From: Gammaproteobacteria bacterium
GTDB taxonomy: Bacteria > Pseudomonadota > Gammaproteobacteria > Thiohalospirales > Thiohalospiraceae
NCBI GenBank assembly: GCA_014762485.1
Contig: JABURU010000339.1
Coordinates: forward strand, 1 to 12,121
Length of the DNA: 12,121 nt
Reading direction: 5' to 3'
Positions within the stretch are counted from its first letter, which is position 1. The number at the start of each line of letters is the position of its first letter. Positions 7,901 through 12,121 of the stretch are shown one piece after another. The notes beneath the pieces were generated by a model. The model saw only the letters and a program-made list of their open reading frames with translations, had not been told where the DNA came from and searched no databases. The position numbers and the translations under genes were made by a program.

Positions 7901-8696
7901 TCATGAAGAGAAGATTCGCTTCCACGATATCCAGGCCCAGCCGCGCAAGATCATTACCGCGCCAACCTGGTCTGGAATCGAATCGGAAAATGTCAGCTAC
8001 AACGCCGGCTATACCAATATCCATGAACACATCCCGTTCCGTACCCTGACCGGACGCGCACAGTTCTATCAGGATCACGAATGGATGCTGGACTTTGGTG
8101 AAGGCTTCTGTAGCTATCGTCCACCAGTCGATCTGCAGGCGCATAACGATGTGCCCGCCAACATCAAGAGCAAGCCGCACCTGGTCTTGAGCTGGAATAC
8201 TCCGCACTCCAAGTGGGGCATCCACTCAACCTATCAGGATACCCAGCGCATGCTGACCCTGTTCCGCGGAGGCCCTTATGTCTGGATCTCTGAAGACGAC
8301 GCCAAGTCCATCGGTATAAACGACAACGACTGGGTAGAGGCTGTAAACAGTAACGGTGCCACCGTAGCCCGTGCGGTTGTCAGTCAACGTGTTCCAGCCG
8401 GACTGGCGCTGATGTATCACGCGCAAGAGAAAAACGTCAACGTGCCCGGTTCCAATACCACCGGCAAACGCGGCGGCATTCTCAACTCGGTTACCCGTGT
8501 AACCGTGAAGCCCACGCACATGATTGGAGGTTATGCACAACTATCATACAGCTTCAATTACTACGGCACAGTGGGTTCGCAGCGTGATGAGTTCGTAGTG
8601 ATACACAAGATAGAGGATCAAGATGTGGACTGGTTAGAGCGTCCACTGACCGATGAGCGCGAAGCGCAAATCAATCCTCCTGGTATCAACAACTAG
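4953..8696 (+). CDS. narG: Respiratory nitrate reductase alpha subunit NarG
   Basis: NarG is the catalytic molybdenum subunit (bis-MGD cofactor) of membrane-bound nitrate reductase. It reduces nitrate to nitrite on the cytoplasmic side with electrons passed from NarI through NarH. The product has 1247 residues, the same as E. coli NarG, and aligns without gaps in the cofactor regions. The N-terminus keeps the degenerate leader region with FADGHG. The FS0 [4Fe-4S] ligands are His50, Cys54, Cys58 and Cys93 (HGVNCTGGC, later RGCQRGAS). The molybdenum-ligand aspartate is Asp223 in FYDWYCDLPPASPQTWGEQT. The C-terminal cofactor-binding domain includes KWGIHSTYQD and THMIGGYAQLSY. The start is set by TAGGAGAAA ending just before 4948 and by the conserved N-terminus. 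It heads the narGHJI run, preceded by a terminator-like hairpin. Confidence 0.98.
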   Translation: MSHFLDRLKFFSKTQDTFADGHGVVTNEDRQWEDAYRNRWRHDKVVRTTHGVNCTGGCSWQVFVKNGLVSFEMQQTDYPRTRPDMPNHEPRGCQRGASFSWYLYSPHRIKYPLIRGRLVELYRAERASGKDPVEAWAAIQEDPDKRKKYTAVRGLGGFARADWEEVNEIIAAANVYTTKKHGPDRIFGFSPIPAMSMISYAAGSRYLSLIGGACGSFYDWYCDLPPASPQTWGEQTDVPEAADWYNSTYIIVCGATLPMTRTPDAHFAIETRYKGTKVVSMAPDYAEYVKFADLWMPVKQGTDAAAFMAMGHVALKEFHVDKQDPYFKEYAQKYTDFPVQVTLRKDGDHYVTDRTLRASDFSDKLGQENNPEWKTIVYDTSSKSFVAPNGSIGFRWGEEGRWNLLPKNSVNQQEIDAELSAIGNSDEVVDVAFPHFVESEGELLMRKIPVRKVQTKDGEVLVASVFDLQVAQYGIDRGLGDNLAKGYDDASVPYTPAWAEQVTGVKQADLIRTGREFADNASKTKGKSMVILGAAINHWYHNDMNYRGIMNLLHICGCVGQSGGGWAHYVGQEKLRPQAGWAPVAFALDWQRPPRHMNSTTYWYFHTDQWRYERLDADSLLAPTAKGKYKGNTLADYNVVSQRLGWLPSAPHFNKNPLDIVDEAEAAGATDEAGVAKYMVDKLKSNDINFAYEDVDAPENHPRNLFVWRANLIGCSAKGHEYFLKHLLGAQNGVLSEGVEGKDCKEVKWHDKAPTGKLDLMVDINFRLNSTGAYSDIVLPTATWYEKNDLNTTDMHPFIHPLSEAVNPAWESKSDWQIFKNIAKKFSELSEKHLGKRKDVVALPMHHDTPAELAQPLGVKDWKKGECEPVPGKSMPLLKVVERDYPSTYNKFIALGPLLSKLGNGVKGLEWNTELEYEQLKELNYTVKEEGVSKGMPSLEEDISVCDTILQMAPETNGEVAHKAWHAQSKKTGIDHSHLYAGRHEEKIRFHDIQAQPRKIITAPTWSGIESENVSYNAGYTNIHEHIPFRTLTGRAQFYQDHEWMLDFGEGFCSYRPPVDLQAHNDVPANIKSKPHLVLSWNTPHSKWGIHSTYQDTQRMLTLFRGGPYVWISEDDAKSIGINDNDWVEAVNSNGATVARAVVSQRVPAGLALMYHAQEKNVNVPGSNTTGKRGGILNSVTRVTVKPTHMIGGYAQLSYSFNYYGTVGSQRDEFVVIHKIEDQDVDWLERPLTDEREAQINPPGINN

Positions 8697-8722
8697 TGCA
8701 GCGCATAGATTAGGAGAACGAC

Positions 8723-10276
8723 ATGAAAGTACGTGCACAAATCGCCATGGTCTTAAACCTGGACAAGTGTATCGGTTGCCATACCTGTTCTGTGACCTGT
8801 AAGAACGTATGGACCAACCGCAAGGGTGTGGAATACGCCTGGTTTAACAACGTCGAATCCAAGCCTGGTATCGGTTATCCCAAAGAGTGGGAAAACCAGG
8901 AAAAATGGAAAGGCGGCTGGGTGAAAAACGGCGACAAGCTGGAGTTAAAGGCTGGCGGCAAGATCAAGAAGCTGGTTAATATCTTCGCCAACCCCGACAT
9001 GCCCGAGATAGATGATTACTACGAACCATTTGATATGGACTATCAACGACTGCAAAAGGCACCGCTTTCCGAAGCGGCGCCCACTGCACGACCCAAGTCT
9101 CAAATCACTGGCGACACTATGGAGAAGATCACCTGGGGTCCCAACTGGGAAGATGACCTGGCCGGTGAATTTGAAAAGCGCAGTGTGGATGCAAACTTCA
9201 ATGGCATCGAAAAGCAGATGTACAAAGAGTTTGAAAACACCTTCCACATGTATCTACCCCGGTTGTGTAACCACTGCCTGAATCCATCATGTGTGGCATC
9301 CTGCCCATCCGGTTCCATCTACAAGCGTGAAGAAGATGGCATCGTACTGGTAGATCAGGATAAGTGTCGCAGCTGGCGCATGTGTGTGACCGGTTGTCCT
9401 TATAAAAAGGTCTATTACAACTGGGAGTCTGGCAAGGCGGAGAAATGCATCGGTTGTTATCCTCGCATAGAGTCGGGTATGCCTACCGTATGTGCCGAGT
9501 CTTGTGTGGGTCGTATTCGCTACATCGGCGTGATGCTGTATGACGCCGACAAGATCGAAGAGGCCGCGGTATCCGACGAGCAAGGTTTATACAACGCACA
9601 AATGGACATCTTCCTTGACCCTAATGATCCCGAAGTGATCAAACAGGCCAAGGCCGATGGCATTACCGATGAGTGGATCAAAGGCGCACAAAACTCACCA
9701 GTGTGGAAGATGGCGATGGAATGGAAGATTGCCTTCCCCATCCACCCCGAGTTCCGCACATTGCCAATGATGTGGTATGTGCCACCTCTGTCACCTGTGC
9801 AAACTCAACTGGACCAGGGTAACCTGCCTACCGAAGCCGATGGTGCGATACCCAAGGCCGAAGCCCTGCGCTTCCCCGCGCAATACCTGGCCAACCTGCT
9901 GACTGCGGGTGATACCGGCCCCATCATCAATGCCCTGCAAAGACTGTTGGCGATGCGCAGTTATCAACGCAGCAAGCATGTAGAAGGGGAAGCGATTACC
10001 GAGGCACTGGAAGCCGCCGGCATCACCGCCGAGCAGGCCGAAGAGATGTATCGCTATCTTGCCATTGCCAACTATGAAGACCGTTTCGTCATCCCAACCT
10101 CTAACGAAGAGTACATGCAGGAAGATGCTTACTCCTTCCAGGGACAAAACGGCTTCAGCCCAGGTAATGACAGCTCGGAAGGTATCGGTGGTTTATCACT
10201 GTTCCCCAGCCGTCGTAAGAGTAGCGAAGTACCCATCGAGTATGTGCCCCTGGGCAAATACCGGGAAAAGGTATAG
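8723..10276 (+). CDS. narH: Respiratory nitrate reductase beta subunit NarH
   Basis: NarH is the iron-sulfur electron-transfer subunit that joins NarI haems to NarG. It has 517 residues, close to E. coli NarH. All cluster ligand groups are visible: Cys16, Cys19, Cys22 and Cys26 at the N-terminus (CIGCHTCSVTC); Cys182, Cys185, Cys190 and Cys194; Cys215, Cys221 and Cys225 with Trp218 in place of a cysteine (CRSWRMC), the mark of the [3Fe-4S] cluster in this family; and Cys242, Cys245, Cys257 and Cys261. The start is set by AGGAG at 8712-8716. It lies 26 bases after narG and 13 bases before narJ, indicating one transcript. The C-terminal 40 residues are low in conserved features and differ from E. 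coli, as is usual. Confidence 0.98.
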   Translation: MKVRAQIAMVLNLDKCIGCHTCSVTCKNVWTNRKGVEYAWFNNVESKPGIGYPKEWENQEKWKGGWVKNGDKLELKAGGKIKKLVNIFANPDMPEIDDYYEPFDMDYQRLQKAPLSEAAPTARPKSQITGDTMEKITWGPNWEDDLAGEFEKRSVDANFNGIEKQMYKEFENTFHMYLPRLCNHCLNPSCVASCPSGSIYKREEDGIVLVDQDKCRSWRMCVTGCPYKKVYYNWESGKAEKCIGCYPRIESGMPTVCAESCVGRIRYIGVMLYDADKIEEAAVSDEQGLYNAQMDIFLDPNDPEVIKQAKADGITDEWIKGAQNSPVWKMAMEWKIAFPIHPEFRTLPMMWYVPPLSPVQTQLDQGNLPTEADGAIPKAEALRFPAQYLANLLTAGDTGPIINALQRLLAMRSYQRSKHVEGEAITEALEAAGITAEQAEEMYRYLAIANYEDRFVIPTSNEEYMQEDAYSFQGQNGFSPGNDSSEGIGGLSLFPSRRKSSEVPIEYVPLGKYREKV

Positions 10277-10289
10277 GGAGGAAGTAAAG

Positions 10290-10805
10290 ATGATTTTATA
10301 TACCGTATTATCCCGACTGCTGGAGTATCCAGAGCAAGAGCTGGTAGATAACCTGGAACTGATCCGCGAACGCATCAACGATGAGTCCGAAGTCAGTCCA
10401 CAGGAGCGGGTCGTCATCAACGAGTTTGTCGACTACCTGCAAAGCCAGGAGCTGCTGCAACTACAGCAAAATTATGTGAACACCTTCGACATGGTGCCAG
10501 AGCACAGCCTGCATCTTACCCATCACCTCTTTGGTGATGAGAAGAACCGTGGCCCGGCACTGGTTGACCTGGGTGAACACTACAAAGGTATGGGTTATGA
10601 AATAGAAGGCAACGAAATACCCGATTATCTGCCACTGGTTCTGGAGTACGTCGGTACTTTGGACGAGATGGCCGCCCGGGTCTTCCTTGCCGATGCCCAT
10701 AAGGTCACCACTGTGTTGGCTGATAACCTGAAACAGGCCACATCCCCCTATGCCCTTCTGCTCCAGTTAGTGGAGCAGCGTGGCAAGTGGGTACAGGCTG
10801 CATGA
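10290..10805 (+). CDS. narJ: Nitrate reductase assembly chaperone NarJ (short form)
   Basis: NarJ is a cytoplasmic TorD-family chaperone that binds NarG while its molybdenum cofactor and FS0 cluster are inserted and holds it back from the membrane until ready. The start at 10290 is chosen because GGGAGG sits at 10276-10281 and because MILYTVLSRLLEYPEQEL matches the NarJ N-terminus. The same frame is open further upstream, but only inside narH. Conserved pieces are HHLFGDEKNRGPALVDL and PDYLPLVLEYVGTL. The protein has 171 residues against 236 in E. coli NarJ: the C-terminal tail is absent and narI begins ten bases later, so nothing suggests a frameshift. Confidence 0.94.
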   Translation: MILYTVLSRLLEYPEQELVDNLELIRERINDESEVSPQERVVINEFVDYLQSQELLQLQQNYVNTFDMVPEHSLHLTHHLFGDEKNRGPALVDLGEHYKGMGYEIEGNEIPDYLPLVLEYVGTLDEMAARVFLADAHKVTTVLADNLKQATSPYALLLQLVEQRGKWVQAA

Positions 10806-10815
10806 GGATATAATC

Positions 10816-11505
10816 ATGGAAAACTTTATCTTTGGTATCTATCCATACATCGCGTTGGCCGTCTTCCTGCTCGGTAGCTGGTTGCGCTTTGATCGCGAGC
10901 AATACACCTGGAAGGCCGACTCCAGCCAGCTGCTATCCAAAAGCAGCATGCGCCTGGGCAGCAACCTGTTTCATATCGGCATCATCGCCATCTTCCTTGG
11001 CCATGCGGTGGGCTTATTAACCCCGCATAGCTGGTTCCTGGCGATGGGGGTGTCGGATATGGATCATCAGTGGGTAGCCATCATGGCCGGTTCGGTGTTC
11101 GGTGTGCTGTGCCTGATCGGTGGTGTCATCCTCTGGCTACGTCGCATGTTTAATCGACGCGTTAGTGCCGTTAGTCGTGGCAGCGACAAGTTTATCCTTA
11201 GCTGGTTAATGGTGACATTGATTCTGGGATTATCATCGATACCCGTTTCGATCGGCCATGCCAATGAGGGAAATCCTGCGGTGATGGTTTCGCTGGCCTA
11301 TTATGTACAAAGTGTGGTCACCTTCCAGGCGGATCCCAGTTTGCTGGCCAACGTCGACAGTGTGTTCAAGGCCCACATGTTCTTCGGCATGAGCGTGTTC
11401 CTGTTATTCCCATTCACCAGGCTGGTGCATATATGGAGTGTGCCAATGGGTTACCTGACACGCTCGTACCAGGTGGTACGTGTTAAGCGCGTCGCACGTC
11501 GATAA
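10816..11505 (+). CDS. narI: Respiratory nitrate reductase gamma subunit NarI (cytochrome b)
   Basis: NarI is the membrane anchor that oxidises quinol at the periplasmic face through two b haems. The 229-residue product has five hydrophobic segments (about 8-25, 50-70, 88-108, 126-146 and 184-205). The four haem-ligand histidines are all present at family positions: His53 (NLFHIG), His63 (LGHAVG), His187 (FKAHMFFG) and His205 (TRLVHIWSVP). The N-terminal IYPYIALAVFLLGSWLR block is typical. The start at 10816 has TGAGGA upstream, overlapping the narJ stop, and matches the family N-terminus; an in-frame ATG at 10780 lies inside narJ and is less likely. The gap to narJ is ten bases. Confidence 0.97.
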   Translation: MENFIFGIYPYIALAVFLLGSWLRFDREQYTWKADSSQLLSKSSMRLGSNLFHIGIIAIFLGHAVGLLTPHSWFLAMGVSDMDHQWVAIMAGSVFGVLCLIGGVILWLRRMFNRRVSAVSRGSDKFILSWLMVTLILGLSSIPVSIGHANEGNPAVMVSLAYYVQSVVTFQADPSLLANVDSVFKAHMFFGMSVFLLFPFTRLVHIWSVPMGYLTRSYQVVRVKRVARR

Positions 11506-11519
11506 CATTTATATAGAAC

Positions 11520-11532
11520 ATGCTATTAGCAT
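11520..11532. repeat. Perfect 6-1-6 dyad between narI and the DsrC-like gene
   Basis: ATGCTA-T-TAGCAT is a perfect inverted repeat lying just before the ribosome binding site of the next gene. An AT-rich TTTATATA precedes it. It could be a small operator or a chance palindrome. Confidence 0.2.
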
Positions 11533-11546
11533 TTGAGGTAATGAAC

Positions 11547-11915
11547 ATGATGCAAACCGACCCTTATATAGCAAGTGACAACTATGTCATGGTCAATGGC
11601 GAAAAGGTCGCCCTCAATGTAGAAGGCTACATTCAGGACCTGGACGACTGGTCAGAAGACTTCGTCGTCGCCATGGCCGAGAAAGAAGAGCTGGAACTGA
11701 CCGATGAACACTGGCAAGTGATCCAGTATCTACGCGAGTATCATGACGAGCACCAGGTGCAGTGCCCGGTGCGCGACATGATCAAACACTTCTCCAAAGA
11801 GTGGGGTGAGTTGCATGGTAATAACCACTACCTGCATGATCTCTTTCCCAAGGGCGGGCCGCAAAAACAGGGCAACCGTTTAGCCGGTATTCGCAAAACC
11901 AAGGGAGAGCATTGA
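11547..11915 (+). CDS. DsrC/TusE/RspA-superfamily protein without the C-terminal cysteines
   Basis: The small protein (122 residues from this start) has the core of the DsrC/TusE fold: GYIQDLDDWSEDFVVAMAE, then LTDEHWQVIQYLREYHDEH, VRDMIKHF, and the terminal LFPKGGPQKQG. DsrC uses two C-terminal arm cysteines to carry sulfur or a trisulfide, and TusE uses one for tRNA thiolation. Here the inner cysteine position is Asn (QGN) and the tail ends AGIRKTKGEH with no cysteine. The only cysteine is in VQCPVRDM, not a catalytic site in the family. This fits the RspA-like, cysteine-less subgroup, for which a regulatory role has been proposed. GAGGT at 11535-11539 favours the ATG at 11547; ATGs at 11520, 11541 and 11550 are alternatives in frame. 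The gene follows narI by 41 bases and probably belongs to the operon. Its exact role is unknown. Confidence 0.85.
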   Translation: MMQTDPYIASDNYVMVNGEKVALNVEGYIQDLDDWSEDFVVAMAEKEELELTDEHWQVIQYLREYHDEHQVQCPVRDMIKHFSKEWGELHGNNHYLHDLFPKGGPQKQGNRLAGIRKTKGEH

Positions 11916-11948
11916 TTCGTTAGTGCCTATTTAATTAACTGCTAAACC

Positions 11949-11981
11949 AACACCCGTTAGCGTTACGCTTGCGGGTGTTTT
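11949..11981. terminator. Rho-independent terminator at the end of the nar gene set
   Basis: AACACCCG (11949-11956) pairs with CGGGTGTT (11972-11979). An inner stem AGCG/CGCT closes on a TTA triloop, and TTTTATTG follows. It stands 34 bases after the DsrC-like gene and also just past the stop of the convergent integrase gene, so it may serve both directions. The T tract is better in the plus direction. Confidence 0.85.
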
Positions 11982-11985
11982 ATTG

Positions 11986-12121
11986 TTACAAAATATCCAG
12001 AGGGCTGCGCACACCTTGACCGCCTTTGTTGAGAACGTGGGTGTAGATCATAGTGGTAGAACCATCCTTGTGTCCTAATAACTCTTGAACGATGCGTATG
12101 TCATAACCAGACTCCAATAAG
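11986..12121 (-). CDS. Integron-type tyrosine recombinase, C-terminal end only
   Basis: The last 44 codons of a tyrosine recombinase read leftward to a TAA at 11988-11986; the rest lies beyond the right edge. The end shows LLGHKD with the conserved active-site histidine and TTMIYTHV with the catalytic tyrosine (codon at 12045-12043). The tail HVLNKGGQGVRSPLDIL is the typical end of integron integrases (IntI, HVLNRGG...GVRSPLD) and is not usual in XerC/XerD. The IntI-specific internal helix cannot be checked here. It is convergent with the nar genes, and the shared terminator lies between them. An attI site and cassettes, if any, would be on the far side of the gene, outside the window. Confidence 0.85.
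   Translation of the reverse strand, partial: LLESGYDIRIVQELLGHKDGSTTMIYTHVLNKGGQGVRSPLDIL

Noticed and set aside
10059..10289. Longer NarJ with an N-terminal extension inside narH
   Set aside because: The extension is only the third frame of narH. The NarJ family N-terminus and a GGGAGG site both mark 10290 as the start.
10780..10815. NarI start inside narJ
   Set aside because: The NarI N-terminus aligns from the ATG at 10816, which has its own ribosome binding site.
11949..11979. The hairpin near the integrase as an integron attC or attI site
   Set aside because: It lacks the conserved R' and R'' core boxes and sits at the 3' end of the integrase, whereas attI is expected at its 5' side. 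A terminator explains it fully.

Overview
The window carries a complete dissimilatory nitrate respiration locus of a facultatively anaerobic, nitrate-respiring bacterium, most likely a gammaproteobacterium. Three things point there: NarG and NarH are close to the Escherichia coli enzymes (NarG has the same length, 1247 residues), the sensor is of the NarX type, and a DsrC/TusE-superfamily gene and an integron-type integrase are present. The genus cannot be fixed from the sequence.

Layout. Positions 1-1642 (minus strand) hold the first 547 codons of a NarX-type nitrate/nitrite sensor histidine kinase. The left edge cuts it just inside the ATPase domain, and any narL partner would lie beyond that edge. 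Positions 1643-1908 are a divergent control region with a 16-bp NarL/NarP-type 7-2-7 site, extra NarL heptamers, a weak FNR-like box and a perfect 15-bp dyad. Seven plus-strand genes follow: narK1 (1909-3174), narK2 (3227-4831), narG (4953-8696), narH (8723-10276), narJ (10290-10805), narI (10816-11505) and a DsrC/TusE/RspA-superfamily gene (11547-11915). A hairpin terminator at 11949-11981 closes the set. The last 136 bases (11986-12121, minus strand) are the 3' end of a tyrosine recombinase with the C-terminal signature of integron integrases.

How it works together. NarX senses nitrate or nitrite at the periplasmic face and would phosphorylate NarL to activate the transport and reductase genes. 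NarK1 (nitrate/proton symport type) and NarK2 (nitrate/nitrite exchange type) bring nitrate in and export nitrite. NarGHI oxidises quinol and reduces nitrate on the cytoplasmic side, and NarJ inserts cofactors.

Points that stand out. (1) An 11-bp hairpin plus seven T's sits inside the apparent operon between narK2 and narG, within a 31-codon open frame that has its own good ribosome binding site. (2) A 16-codon frame with a strong ribosome binding site overlaps the narK2 start. (3) The last gene is a DsrC-like protein that lacks both functional C-terminal cysteines. (4) NarK2 has a two-helix insertion. (5) NarX carries a four-cysteine cluster. (6) The operon ends next to an integron-type integrase. 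None of this proves a new system. The most promising unexplained parts are the narK2-narG hairpin and micro-ORF, and the cysteine-less DsrC paralogue tied to nitrate respiration.
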